Shown: positions 16,503-25,669, counted from the first letter of the stretch. The stretch: DNA of 64,000 nt from Frigidibacter sp. RF13 (GCF_026626305.1 NZ_JAPNUE010000001.1:620001-684000); one strand, 5' to 3'. Numbers and translations are program-made. The notes: a model not told the origin generated them from the sequence alone.

Positions 16503-17684
16503 ATGTTCCTGCCCTTCTTCGCCGAACTGAGGCAGGCGGGCGTTCCGGTCAGCCTGCGCGAGTATCTGGCTTTTCTGGACGGTATGGCGGCGGGGCTCGT
16601 CACCTATGAGATCGACGGCTTCTACTATCTTGCCCGCACGGCGATGGTGAAGGACGAACGCCACCTCGACCGGTTCGACCGCGCCTTCGCCGCCGCCTTC
16701 AAGGGGCTGGAAGTCATTTCGCCCGAACAGGTGATCGAGGCGGTCGACCTGCCCGCCGATTGGCTGCAGAAACTGATCGAACGCACACTCACCCCCGAGG
16801 AAAAGGCGCAAGTCGAAGCCTTAGGAGGCTTCGACAAGCTGATGGAAACGCTGAAGAAACGGCTTGAGGAACAGAAGGGCCGCCATCAGGGTGGCAACAA
16901 ATGGATCGGCACCGCCGGCACCTCGCCCTTCGGCGCCTATGGCTACAATCCCGAAGGCGTGCGCATCGGCCAGTCCGAAAGCCGCCACCAGCGCGCCGTC
17001 AAGGTCTGGGACAAGCGCGAATTTCGCAATCTTGACGACACGGTCGAGCTTGGCACCCGCAACATCAAGGTCGCGCTGAAGCGCCTCCGCCGCTGGGCGC
17101 GCGAAGGCGCCGACGACGAACTGGACCTGCTCGGCACGATCCGCGCCACCGCAGAGCATGGCTATCTCGACGTGAAGACGCGGCCCGAGCGCCATAATGC
17201 GGTGAAGGTGCTACTCTTCCTCGATGTCGGCGGCTCGATGGACCCGCATGTGAAAGTGGTGGAGGAGCTCTTCTCCGCCGCCCGCGCCGAATTCAAACAT
17301 CTGGAATATTACTATTTCCACAACTGCCTCTACGAAGGCGTCTGGCGCGACAACCGCCGCCGCTGGGATCAGCAGACCCCGACCTCAGAGGTGCTCAGGA
17401 CCTACGGCAGCGACTACAAAGCGATCTTCGTGGGCGACGCCTCGATGTCGCCCTACGAGATCGCCCATCCGGGCGGCGCGAACGAACACTGGAACGCCGA
17501 GGCAGGCGAGGTCTGGCTGAACCGCGCGCGCGCCCAGTGGCCCGCGCATGTCTGGCTGAACCCGCTGCCCGAACGCTACTGGCCCTATACCCAGTCCGTC
17601 GGCATGATCGGCCGCATCTTCGAAAACCGCATGTTCCCGCTCACTCTCGACGGCATCGGCCGGGCGGTGAAGGTGCTCGGCTGA
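16503..17684 (+). CDS. CoxE-like VWA-domain protein, MoxR partner
   Basis: 393-residue protein of the CoxE/YeaD-type VWA group. The C-terminal half has the metal-ion-dependent adhesion site DVGGSM at residues 241-246, in a domain (LLFLDVGG ... YYYFHNCLYEG) that matches VWA folds; the N-terminal half is helical (LREYLAFLDGMAAG, EEKAQVEALGGFDKLMETLKKRL). It should work with the MoxR ATPase encoded upstream in assembling or activating a protein complex; the client is not known and no carbon-monoxide dehydrogenase or methanol dehydrogenase genes are in the window. A repeat element follows. Confidence 0.9.
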   Translation: MFLPFFAELRQAGVPVSLREYLAFLDGMAAGLVTYEIDGFYYLARTAMVKDERHLDRFDRAFAAAFKGLEVISPEQVIEAVDLPADWLQKLIERTLTPEEKAQVEALGGFDKLMETLKKRLEEQKGRHQGGNKWIGTAGTSPFGAYGYNPEGVRIGQSESRHQRAVKVWDKREFRNLDDTVELGTRNIKVALKRLRRWAREGADDELDLLGTIRATAEHGYLDVKTRPERHNAVKVLLFLDVGGSMDPHVKVVEELFSAARAEFKHLEYYYFHNCLYEGVWRDNRRRWDQQTPTSEVLRTYGSDYKAIFVGDASMSPYEIAHPGGANEHWNAEAGEVWLNRARAQWPAHVWLNPLPERYWPYTQSVGMIGRIFENRMFPLTLDGIGRAVKVLG

Positions 17685-17708
17685 CGCGACCCGACATCCC
17701 ACCCCCCA

Positions 17709-17780
17709 CGTTCTGTCCCGAAATACTCTCGGGGGGAGGACCCGGATGCAATCCGGGGCCCGGGGGGCAGACAGCCCCCC
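17709..17780 (+). repeat. Interspersed AAATA-hairpin repeat, copy 2
   Basis: Core AAATACTCTCGGGGGG at 17721, then CCCGGAT (17741-17747) pairing with ATCCGGG (17751-17757), then GGGGGGC (17762-17768) pairing with GCCCCCC (17774-17780). Lies between the convergent VWA and M20 genes and probably ends transcription from one or both sides. Confidence 0.78.
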
Positions 17781-17783
17781 GCC

Positions 17784-18947
17784 CTAGCCCAAAGGCTGCG
17801 CGCGTTCGACAAGCCGGGCGAAAAAGCTCGCGCCGACAGGCGCAAGCTCGTCATTGAAATCATAGGCCGGGTGATGCAGCCCCGCCCCCGGCCCCTGACC
17901 GAGGAACAGATAGGCACCGGGCCGCGCCTCGAGCATATAGGAAAAGTCCTCCGACCCCATCTCGCGCGGCCCGTCCGCCTCGACAGCCGCGTCGCCCGAG
18001 ATCTCTCGCGCCACATCGGCGGCGAAGGCCGCTTCGCCCGGGTGATTGATCGTCGCCGGATAGCCCCAGTCATAGTCGATCCGCGCGGACACGCCATAGG
18101 CCGCCGCATGGCCCTCGACGATCTCGTAGATGCGCTTCTTCAACATCTCGCGCACCTCGGGCTTGAAACAGCGGATGGTGGCGGCGAACATCGCCTCTTC
18201 GGGGATGATGTTCGACGCCGTCCCCGCCTGGATCATCGTGACCGAGATCACTGCCTCGTCCAATGCGTATACGTTGCGCGACAGGATCGTCTGGATCGCG
18301 CCGACCATGCCCACCAGCGCCACGACCGGATCGACGCACTCATGCGGCGTCGCCCCGTGGCCGCCCTTGCCGGTGATATGGACGACCGCCGTGTCGACCG
18401 AGGCCATCAGCGCCCCTTGCGTCGTCTGGAAATGACCGAAGGGAATGTTCGGCGCATTGTGGATACCGTAGACCTGGGCAATGCCGAACCGGTCCATCAC
18501 GCCCTCGCGCACCATCACATCGCCACCGCCTCCATCCTCCTCCGCAGGCTGGAACAACAGTGCAACCTTGCCGCGGAACCTCCTGGTTTCACACAGATAT
18601 TTTGCGGCACCCAAGAGCATCGTCGTATGCCCGTCATGACCGCAGGCATGCATCTTTCCGGCATGACCCGAGGTATAATCGGCCCCCGTCAGCTCCTCGA
18701 TCGGCAAGGCATCCATATCGGCGCGAAGCCCGATCACCGGCCCCTCGCCCTGGCCTTCGATGATCGCCACGATCCCGCTCTTGGCGATCCCCTCATGGAT
18801 CTCATCGACACCGAATTCCCTGAGCCGCTCGGCCACGAAGGCCGAAGTTTTCGGCAGGTCGAACGACAGTTCCGGGATCCGGTGCAGATGCTGGCGCCAT
18901 TCCTTCATCTCGGGGGCAAAGGCTGCGATGCGATTGAGGACGGGCAT
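17784..18947 (-). CDS. M20-family amidohydrolase, hippurate hydrolase-like
   Basis: 387-residue metallopeptidase-fold amidohydrolase of the M20D group (hippurate hydrolase, IAA-amino acid hydrolase). Metal-binding residues are visible in LRADMDALPI and KMHACGHDGHTT (His 100, Cys 102, His 104), FQPAEEDGGGG carries the catalytic Glu, and GHGATPHE lies in the dimer lid. Members hydrolyse N-acyl amino acids; the natural substrate is not known. It is divergent from mazG (61 bp), so both promoters share that gap. Confidence 0.9.
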   Translation of the reverse strand: MPVLNRIAAFAPEMKEWRQHLHRIPELSFDLPKTSAFVAERLREFGVDEIHEGIAKSGIVAIIEGQGEGPVIGLRADMDALPIEELTGADYTSGHAGKMHACGHDGHTTMLLGAAKYLCETRRFRGKVALLFQPAEEDGGGGDVMVREGVMDRFGIAQVYGIHNAPNIPFGHFQTTQGALMASVDTAVVHITGKGGHGATPHECVDPVVALVGMVGAIQTILSRNVYALDEAVISVTMIQAGTASNIIPEEAMFAATIRCFKPEVREMLKKRIYEIVEGHAAAYGVSARIDYDWGYPATINHPGEAAFAADVAREISGDAAVEADGPREMGSEDFSYMLEARPGAYLFLGQGPGAGLHHPAYDFNDELAPVGASFFARLVERAQPLG

Positions 18948-19008
18948 GATGGACTCTCTTCAAGGCTCTTGTTAGCCGTCAGATGATCAAAAACCCGGGG
19001 GGAGAGCA

Positions 19009-19851
19009 ATGACGAAAGACCGAAAGGCCTCCGACGCGCTGGTGCATGACCCGGCGGGCGGCCTGCCCCGGCTTCTGGAAATCATGGCGCGCTTGCGCGA
19101 TCCGTCCGGTGGTTGCCCCTGGGACCTGGAGCAGACTTTCGCGACGATCGCCCCCTATACGATCGAAGAAGCCTACGAGGTCGCCGACGCGATCGAGCGG
19201 CAGGCCTGGGGCGAGCTGAGGGGCGAACTGGGCGATCTTCTCTTTCAGACGGTCTATCACGCCCAGATGGCGGCCGAGGCGGGCCTTTTTGGCTTCGAGG
19301 ATGTGGCGACGTCGATTGCCGACAAGATGGTGGCGCGCCATCCTCATGTCTTCGGCTCTGAAAGCCGCGACAAGACGGCCGAGGATCAGACCCGCGACTG
19401 GGAAAGGATGAAGGCGGCCGAACGGGCCGGAAAGGCCGAGGGCGGCGTTCTGGATGGCGTCGCGGCGGGCCTGCCCGCGCTCACCCGTGCGGTGAAACTG
19501 CAAAACCGTGCGGCGCGGGTGGGTTTCGACTGGCCCTCGACCGATGAGGTGATCGACAAGATCACCGAAGAGGCGCGGGAGTTGAACGATGCCCGGCAAA
19601 CGCTTGGCGAGACAGAGATTTTCGAGGAATTCGGCGATCTTCTCTTCGTCGTCGCCAATCTCGCCCGCCATCTGAAGATCGACCCTGAGGCCGCGCTGCG
19701 CGCGGCGAACACGAAATTCACCCGCCGCTTCCGCTCGATCGAGGCCGCACTGGCTGCGCGCGGCAAGCGGCCCGAGGACAGCGATCTGGCGGAAATGGAC
19801 GCGCTGTGGAACGCCGCCAAAGCGGCGGAAAAGGCGCAGTCGCCCGCCTGA
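19009..19851 (+). CDS. mazG: Nucleoside triphosphate pyrophosphohydrolase MazG
   Basis: 280-residue all-alpha NTP pyrophosphatase that hydrolyses (d)NTPs to NMP and pyrophosphate and cleans aberrant nucleotides. It contains the canonical helices PWDLEQTF, EEAYEVAD (residues 53-60) and ELGDLLFQ (73-80) of the first MazG half, and a second half with EEARELND ... EEFGDLLFVVANLARHL. Length is typical of full MazG. Start ATG 19009 has GGGGGGAGAGC upstream. Confidence 0.95.
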   Translation: MTKDRKASDALVHDPAGGLPRLLEIMARLRDPSGGCPWDLEQTFATIAPYTIEEAYEVADAIERQAWGELRGELGDLLFQTVYHAQMAAEAGLFGFEDVATSIADKMVARHPHVFGSESRDKTAEDQTRDWERMKAAERAGKAEGGVLDGVAAGLPALTRAVKLQNRAARVGFDWPSTDEVIDKITEEARELNDARQTLGETEIFEEFGDLLFVVANLARHLKIDPEAALRAANTKFTRRFRSIEAALAARGKRPEDSDLAEMDALWNAAKAAEKAQSPA

Positions 19852-19926
19852 CCCTCAAATGTTGTGCGGCGTCGGTCGCGCTGCTATCCAAGGTCAGGGG
19901 GAAGAACCCGGGCCCTGACAGGATCG

Positions 19927-22224
19927 ATGCAGACAAAAGCCGCACCGCAATTTCACGTCCGCAGGCTTGCTTCCGGCGCGGCGGGTGGCGTGGCCTGGCT
20001 GGACGCCTGCGGCACGCCCGGTGCGGACGGGCGGCAGGTGCGGATTTTCCTGCGTGCGGGCCAAAGGCCCGCGCTGGTGCGTGACTTGCCCGAAAGCCTT
20101 GTCATCGACGGCACGCGCGAGGTTTCCGGCGCGCTGATGATCATTGGCCGCGACACAGGGGATGAGGCTGCACCGGCACGGCTTGGGCTTAAGAACGGCG
20201 TCATGGAGATTCCCCTCAGTTCGCCCGAACTCGACCTCCTCGCCGGGCGCAACGTGCTTTTCGGCCTGCGCTCGGTCGAAACCGCTGAGACAGTGCTGGA
20301 CTGGCTCGCCTATCACGCGCGTCATCATGGCGCAACGGCGGCTCTGATCGTGAACCGTCAAAGCGACAAAGATGTTTTTCAACAAAGGCTTGCGCATCTT
20401 CTTGACAGTGCCGATCTTGACACATCCGCGCCCTTTTCCGTGCTTGTCGTCGAAAGCGACATTCCCTTGGGCAAGCCCGATCTCGGACCCGAGAACCACC
20501 CCTATCTCGCCCCAGACGCGCCCGGCAAATCGCGGATGGAGGCCCCCGCGCCCGACCCCTGGTCATCGCCCCTCGGCGAGAGCCTGATCTTCGAGGCGAT
20601 GAAGGCGCGTTTCCTCGCCCGTGCCCGCGCCGTCCTGCTCCTCGACCCGTGCGACATCCTCGCCGATCCTGACCGGCTGCCCAATGCCTTCGACCTCTGT
20701 CAGGCCGCGCCCAATGGCGTGATCCTCTTGGCCGGGCGCCGCATCTACCCCTGGCGCATCCGCAAGGACCAGCCCGAGCGCTTCGGCGACCATATCTGCC
20801 GCCAGTTCGACGCGCGGCGCGGCATCGCGCGCTGGGGCGTGGCGCCGGAAAAGGCCGGGCTCGACAAGACCTGGCGCATGATCCGCGTCGCCTATGCCCA
20901 GCCTGCGCCCGGGCAGGTCGTGCCCTTCTGGCGGGCGATGGCCCTGAAAGTACCGGGGCAGAAGCCCTCGGTCCTCGCCCCCAAGACTTCGCTTGTCGAG
21001 GACCCCGAGCTTCTGCGCCTTGCGACCGCCTGTTTCGGCGCCAAGCCGGTGCGGCCGAAACCATCGGAGGTCGCCGCGGCCCCGATACCCGACCCGGCAA
21101 CGGCGCGTACGGTGATCGTCACCACGATGAAGAACGAAGGCCCGTTCATCCTCGAATGGATCGCCTATCACCGCGCGATCGGGGTCAGCGATTTTCTCAT
21201 CTACACCAACGACTGCACCGACGGCACCGACGCACTCCTCGACCTTCTGCAACGAAAGGGCATCGTCCAGCACCGCGACAATCCCTTCCGCTCGATGCCC
21301 GACCATATCAAGCCGCAGCATGCGGCCCTGCAGGCGGCCGAGGACGAGACCGTGGTGCAAAAGGCCGACTGGGTGATCTGCATGGATGTCGACGAGTTTG
21401 TCGATATCAAGCTCGGCGACGGGCGTCTGCCCACCCTTCTTGCGGCGATGGGCGAGGCGAATATGATCGCGCTGACCTGGCGGATGTTCGGCAATGCCGA
21501 TGTAGAGGGCTTCGAGGACCGGTTCGTGATCGCCCAGTTTCCGCTCGCCGCCGAAGAGATGATGCGCAAGCCCCATCAGGCCTGGGGCTTCAAGACCTTG
21601 TTCCGCAATATCGACATCTACAGGAAGCTCGGCGTCCACCGGCCGAAGGGGTTGAAATCCGACCTCTGGAAGGTGGTGAAATGGCTCAATGGCTCCGGCC
21701 AACCGATGCCGCGCGAGATGTTGAGGAACGGCTGGCGCTCTTCGACCGATTCATTCGGCTATGACTGGGTGCAGCTCAATCACTATGCCTGCCGGTCGGT
21801 CGACAGCTACCTCGTGAAGCGCGACCGCGGCCGGGTGAACCATGTCGACCGCGACCAGGGCGTGAATTACTGGTTCCGCATGAACCATAATGCGGTCGAG
21901 GAACGCTCGATCCAGCGGATGATTCCGGCGCTGCAGGCCGAATGGGACCGGCTGATCGCCGACCCCGAGATCGCCGCCCAGCACGCGGCCTGCGTCGCCG
22001 CCCACCGGGCGAAGATCACGGAGTTGATGGCGCGGCCCGACCAGCAGGCGCTGCATGCTGAATTGGCGGGAGAACGGATGCGGGCCCTGTCGCGCCTGCT
22101 GCGGCATTTCGGCGCCAATGTCTTCAATGCTGGCCCCCATGTGATCCCCGAGGACCTGCACCGGCAGAAAATCAGCCAGGATTTCTTCTTCACCGTCGAT
22201 CATTCCGGCGAGGCGCATCATTGA
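19927..22224 (+). CDS. Two-domain glycosyltransferase (family 2-type), N-terminal copy degenerate
   Basis: 765-residue protein. The C-terminal half (from about residue 398) is an active-looking glycosyltransferase of the Glyco_tranf_2_4 type: VTTMKNEGPFILEWIAYHR, then FLIYTNDCTDGTD, and the acidic nucleotide-sugar/metal motif CMDVDEF near residue 484. The N-terminal half repeats the same pattern in decayed form: TVLDWLAYHARHHGATAALIVNRQS near residue 120 and LLLDPCDIL near 236, where the DxDE acids are incomplete. So it looks like an internal duplication with one copy retained for binding or regulation. I start it at ATG 19927, 75 bp after mazG. The next gene overlaps its stop codon and encodes a third such domain. 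Confidence 0.85.
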   Translation: MQTKAAPQFHVRRLASGAAGGVAWLDACGTPGADGRQVRIFLRAGQRPALVRDLPESLVIDGTREVSGALMIIGRDTGDEAAPARLGLKNGVMEIPLSSPELDLLAGRNVLFGLRSVETAETVLDWLAYHARHHGATAALIVNRQSDKDVFQQRLAHLLDSADLDTSAPFSVLVVESDIPLGKPDLGPENHPYLAPDAPGKSRMEAPAPDPWSSPLGESLIFEAMKARFLARARAVLLLDPCDILADPDRLPNAFDLCQAAPNGVILLAGRRIYPWRIRKDQPERFGDHICRQFDARRGIARWGVAPEKAGLDKTWRMIRVAYAQPAPGQVVPFWRAMALKVPGQKPSVLAPKTSLVEDPELLRLATACFGAKPVRPKPSEVAAAPIPDPATARTVIVTTMKNEGPFILEWIAYHRAIGVSDFLIYTNDCTDGTDALLDLLQRKGIVQHRDNPFRSMPDHIKPQHAALQAAEDETVVQKADWVICMDVDEFVDIKLGDGRLPTLLAAMGEANMIALTWRMFGNADVEGFEDRFVIAQFPLAAEEMMRKPHQAWGFKTLFRNIDIYRKLGVHRPKGLKSDLWKVVKWLNGSGQPMPREMLRNGWRSSTDSFGYDWVQLNHYACRSVDSYLVKRDRGRVNHVDRDQGVNYWFRMNHNAVEERSIQRMIPALQAEWDRLIADPEIAAQHAACVAAHRAKITELMARPDQQALHAELAGERMRALSRLLRHFGANVFNAGPHVIPEDLHRQKISQDFFFTVDHSGEAHH

Positions 22225-23294
22225 AGGCACTCCTCATCCTCACCGTCCGAAATGAAGGCGCCTTCCTGATCGACTGGCTGGCCTGGCACCGGCATGTGGG
22301 CTTTACCGATTTCCTTGTCTTTTCCAACGATTGCACCGACGGCACCGACCTCATGCTCGACCGTCTGGCGGCAATGGGCTGGCTCACCCATGTGCCGAAC
22401 CCTGGGCCGCACGAAAAGGGCGCGCAATGGGCGGCCCTGAAGGCTGCGAATGCCCATCCGTTGAAACGACAGGCCGACTGGCTCCTGACCGCCGACATCG
22501 ACGAATATGTGACGGTCCATGCGGGCGACGGACGGCTTGCCGACCTTTTCGCCGCCCTGCCAGAGGCGACCGCGATCCCCCTCACCTGGCGGCTTTTCGG
22601 CAATGGCGGGGTGATCCGCCGCGACGGGCGCCCGGTGCCGGAGGTCTTCACCCGCGCCGCGCCTGCGGTCATGGGCTGGCCCTGGCGGGCGGCGATGTTC
22701 AAGACGCTCTTCAGGAACGACGGGAGTTATGGCGCGCTTGGCGTCCACCGCCCGAAGGATCCTACACCCGAGGGCCTGTCCCGGCAGCGCTGGTTCGACG
22801 GGTCGGGGCGCGAACTGCCCGCCGATTTTCATTCCGCCCGGCTGTTCTCACCCTTCGGTCAGGACAATTATGGCCTCGTGCAACTGAACCACTATGCCCT
22901 CGGCGCGATGGAGGATTATGTCCTGAAATGCGACCGCGGGCGCGCCAACCGCTCCGCCTCGGCCTTCGACCTCTCCTACTGGGTCGAGCGCAATCTCTGC
23001 GCGGTCGAGGACCGGGCGCTTGTCGACAGATTCCCTGCCGCGGGCAGTCTTCGTGACGAGCTGCGCGCCGATCCGCTCCTTGCCGACCTGGAGAAGCGTG
23101 CGCAAACCTGGCGATCCAACCGCCTCCGCCAGCTGATGAGCGAAGAGGCCTACCGGTCCCTCCTGGGGCGACTGATGATGGCGCCGCACAGCCGCCTGTT
23201 GAGCGAACGCGAAAGCCGATTCCTTTTCGATCTGGCCCGGCAGAACCAATCGGGCACCCTGGTCGGAACTGGCGGCTCTCAGGAAACGGATTAA
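22221..23294 (+). CDS. Glycosyltransferase, family 2-type
   Basis: 357-residue single-domain relative of the preceding protein: ILTVRNEGAFLIDWLAWHR, FLVFSNDCTDGTD, and the ADIDEY acidic motif (Asp 92, Asp 94, Glu 95). The two share the late block VQLNHYA ... VDSYLVKRDRGR / MEDYVLKCDRGR. Probably transfers a sugar to a surface glycan or to another protein; acceptor not known. The frame begins with TTG at 22221 overlapping the previous stop (TTGA), which suggests translational coupling; no better ATG occurs before the first motif. Confidence 0.87.
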   Translation: MKALLILTVRNEGAFLIDWLAWHRHVGFTDFLVFSNDCTDGTDLMLDRLAAMGWLTHVPNPGPHEKGAQWAALKAANAHPLKRQADWLLTADIDEYVTVHAGDGRLADLFAALPEATAIPLTWRLFGNGGVIRRDGRPVPEVFTRAAPAVMGWPWRAAMFKTLFRNDGSYGALGVHRPKDPTPEGLSRQRWFDGSGRELPADFHSARLFSPFGQDNYGLVQLNHYALGAMEDYVLKCDRGRANRSASAFDLSYWVERNLCAVEDRALVDRFPAAGSLRDELRADPLLADLEKRAQTWRSNRLRQLMSEEAYRSLLGRLMMAPHSRLLSERESRFLFDLARQNQSGTLVGTGGSQETD

Positions 23295-23453
23295 CGACGG
23301 AAAACAAGCGCTTTTCCGCTTTCCACCCAGTCGCTCTTGTGTGCGGGCGCATGGCTTCCCACACATATCTTGCGTCACCGGCACAGGCCGGTGCTAGAAT
23401 TGCCGGGTCCGGACCGCGCTTCCGGATATCGGGGGATCATGCGCAGAGGGTGA

Positions 23454-24374
23454 ATGGTGAAAGACCGCGGGTCTTTGTCAAAGGACGAGTTTGTCGAACG
23501 TCTGAACCATGTCGGACGGCGCGAGGGTTTCTTTGCGCCGCTCGGTCAGGACCACGCCGCGCTTTTCGCCGACCGCGAGGCGGTGCTTCTCGTCACCTTC
23601 GACAGTTCCGCCCATATCCGCAGCCAGTCTTCGGACGGGCTTCCCTACGGTTTCGCGCTGGCCGAAGGGCGCGACTGGTCGCACCTGAGCCTCATCTGTT
23701 ACCGTCAAACCTGGTTCCGCGACCCGGAGGTTTACGGATTCTTCGACCGGCTGACCGACGACGGCTTCTTCGACCAGTATGACCGGGTGATCTTCTTTGG
23801 CGCGGGTCCGGCGGGCTATGCCGCCGCCGCCTATTCGGTCGCCTGCCCGGGCGCCACGGTGATCCTGGTGCAGCCGCAGGCGACGCTTGACCCGACCTAT
23901 GCCGGCTGGGACCCGCGGTTCGAAAACCACCGGCGGCTGAATTTCACCGATCGCTACGGCTTCGCCCCCGACATGACCGACGGCGCGCACGAGGTCTTTG
24001 TGATCTTCGATCCCGCGCAGACCTATGATGCGATGCATGCCGCGCTTTTCCGACGCAGCTTCACCACCTTCCTGCCCTGCCGGAACATGGGATCGGACCT
24101 TCTGGGCACATTGACCGCGATGCATGTCCTGCCGTCAACCCTCGCCGCGGCGGGCGACGGCGCCTTAGATGCGCGGCTCTTCTGGACCTTCTACCGCGCG
24201 CGCCGCAACCACCTGCCCTATCTGCGCCGCCTCTTGAATCGGCTGGAAACCGACGGCAGGCCGGGCCTTGCCGCCCTTCTGGCCAACAATGCGGGCGGTC
24301 GGCTAAATGATGAGAAGTTCCGCGCCCGCGCCCGCGATCTCGCCGCAAGTTTCCGCGGGATGACAGCGGGCTGA
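23454..24374 (+). CDS. Hypothetical protein with alpha/beta-hydrolase-like elbow, 306 aa
   Basis: I do not recognise a characterised function. The protein is soluble, with no signal peptide. Its centre contains VIFFGAGPAGYAAAAYSVACPGATVILVQPQATLDP: the GxGxxG turn followed by a helix and a strand looks like the nucleophile elbow of an alpha/beta hydrolase, but the expected Ser is replaced (Gly118-Pro119-Ala120). An acidic loop FVIFDPAQTYD follows. The gene lies 159 bp after the glycosyltransferase pair in the same direction, so a shared glycan-related role is possible but not shown. Two palindromes follow the stop. Confidence 0.75.
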   Translation: MVKDRGSLSKDEFVERLNHVGRREGFFAPLGQDHAALFADREAVLLVTFDSSAHIRSQSSDGLPYGFALAEGRDWSHLSLICYRQTWFRDPEVYGFFDRLTDDGFFDQYDRVIFFGAGPAGYAAAAYSVACPGATVILVQPQATLDPTYAGWDPRFENHRRLNFTDRYGFAPDMTDGAHEVFVIFDPAQTYDAMHAALFRRSFTTFLPCRNMGSDLLGTLTAMHVLPSTLAAAGDGALDARLFWTFYRARRNHLPYLRRLLNRLETDGRPGLAALLANNAGGRLNDEKFRARARDLAASFRGMTAG

Positions 24375-24420
24375 GACGGCACGGACCTTCAACGGCCCGC
24401 GCACGAGACCCGAGCGCGCC

Positions 24421-24467
24421 CGAGGTCTTTCAAAGACTTCGGACCGGAATTCTTGAAGAATTCCGGT
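24421..24467. repeat. Two adjacent near-perfect palindromes
   Basis: CGAGGTCTTT (24421-24430) is mirrored across C24431 by AAAGACTTCG (24432-24441) with one G:T-type mismatch; then ACCGGAATTCTT (24443-24454) is mirrored across G24455 by AAGAATTCCGGT (24456-24467), perfect. They lie between convergent genes and may act as a bidirectional terminator, although no T-run follows. Confidence 0.7.
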
Positions 24468-24495
24468 GCCCGGCGACACGCCTCACAATATGGCC

Positions 24496-25110
24496 TTACT
24501 CGGCGGGAAGCGGTTCGATCGCGGTCAGTTCATAGCGCTCTTTCGGCATCTCGGGTCCCGCCCGACCGATGAGCGTCGCAAAGCCGAAGTCTGGGAAATA
24601 GAGGAAACTCTGCCCTTCCCAATCCCGCTCGCGGATGAAGGTCGCCTCGACCGTCACCGCATCAAAGCTGCAGTCCCCGACCGCGACCGCCACCGCGCCG
24701 CCAAAAACGAAGGCGGCGGTTTCCGGCACAGGCGCGTCGCCGGGAAAGGTCGCGATCACCTGCCCGACCCAGCCCGTCGCGCCCGGCGCCGGTTCGACGA
24801 GCGGTCCACCATCATAGTCATATGTCACGCGGCGATCCGGGCCGGCTCCGGCACCCGCCGCCGCTGCCTCAAGATCATAGAGCCCGTAGCGGCTGGCATA
24901 GACCAGATCGCCGCCATCCGCGCCGCTACCGATCTCGGTGAACTCGATCAGCCCGTCGGTGCGGCGCTTCACCTTGGTCGTTCCGTCCGCCCCATAGACG
25001 AGCCGCAGGCCCTGCTTCATGTCGCCGGGCGTCGCGCATTCGGAGGCGTGGGCGATATTCTGGCCAAGAAGGCAGAAAACCATCGCAGCTGACGAAGAAA
25101 GAAGGCGCAT
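24496..25110 (-). CDS. Exported hypothetical protein
   Basis: 204-residue protein beginning with a signal peptide (MRLLSSSAAMVFCLLGQNIAHAS) and continuing as a beta-rich periplasmic domain with Cys pairs. ATG 25110 is selected because it opens at the signal helix and GGGTGAA lies just ahead; the frame reaches 25143. No family recognised. It is the last of three small exported proteins encoded on this strand between 24496 and 26086. Confidence 0.72.
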   Translation of the reverse strand: MRLLSSSAAMVFCLLGQNIAHASECATPGDMKQGLRLVYGADGTTKVKRRTDGLIEFTEIGSGADGGDLVYASRYGLYDLEAAAAGAGAGPDRRVTYDYDGGPLVEPAPGATGWVGQVIATFPGDAPVPETAAFVFGGAVAVAVGDCSFDAVTVEATFIRERDWEGQSFLYFPDFGFATLIGRAGPEMPKERYELTAIEPLPAE

Positions 25111-25188
25111 TTCACCCGATCCAAAGCGATTGTCGCCCGCCACTCATCCACAGGGCGCTTTGCCGGGCAAGCCCGGCGTTGCCGATCG

Positions 25189-25497
25189 TCAGCAGGCATA
25201 GACCTTCGCATGAAGCTCATAAAGCTCGACCCCCGGCGGTACCAGATCGAAAACCACGGTATTGGCCCCGACCTTGCGCGCCTCGTCCTTGACCTGATTG
25301 CGGGTATACTTAAGCCCCTCAGGCCCGAGGATCGGCCCGTAAACGCTTGGCGTTCCTGTGATATCGGACACGTAGCGGCAGCTCGTCACCTCCGCTGCCG
25401 TCGCTTCCCGCACATCCGGCACCCCGGTAAACCCCGGATCGTTCGTGCACCCAGTAAGCACCAGCCCGATCGCCATCGCACCCGAAATCCTGCGCAT
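25189..25497 (-). CDS. Small lipoprotein, DUF4156-like
   Basis: 102-residue lipoprotein with a short signal and lipobox LTGC near residue 16. The mature part (SCRYVSDITGTPSVYGP ... ARKVGANTVVFDLVPPG ... ELHAKVYAC) follows the pattern of DUF4156/RcsF-type lipoproteins, including the GANTVVF strand and Cys at the very C-terminus. Probably outer-membrane attached. ATG 25497 with AAGGGC ahead is preferred over the longer frame to 25686. Confidence 0.8.
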   Translation of the reverse strand: MRRISGAMAIGLVLTGCTNDPGFTGVPDVREATAAEVTSCRYVSDITGTPSVYGPILGPEGLKYTRNQVKDEARKVGANTVVFDLVPPGVELYELHAKVYAC

Positions 25498-25669
25498 GAT
25501 CTGCCCTTTCGCCTGACCGGCGGTCGTCTGCATCCGGCGCCGCCCTGGAAACAATGATGCCGCGCGCGCCCAGCCTGCGCAATGGCGGGCGCAATGGCGC
25601 GCGCGCCGCAACCCACCATCCAACTGTGATTCGGCGGAAGATCGCCTTCGGAGGCGACCGGTCGAGCCT

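Noticed and set aside
25585..25612. Repeated GCGCAATGGCG in the gap between two small exported genes
   Set aside because: Only two copies in low-complexity GC-rich DNA; no symmetry or position that suggests function.
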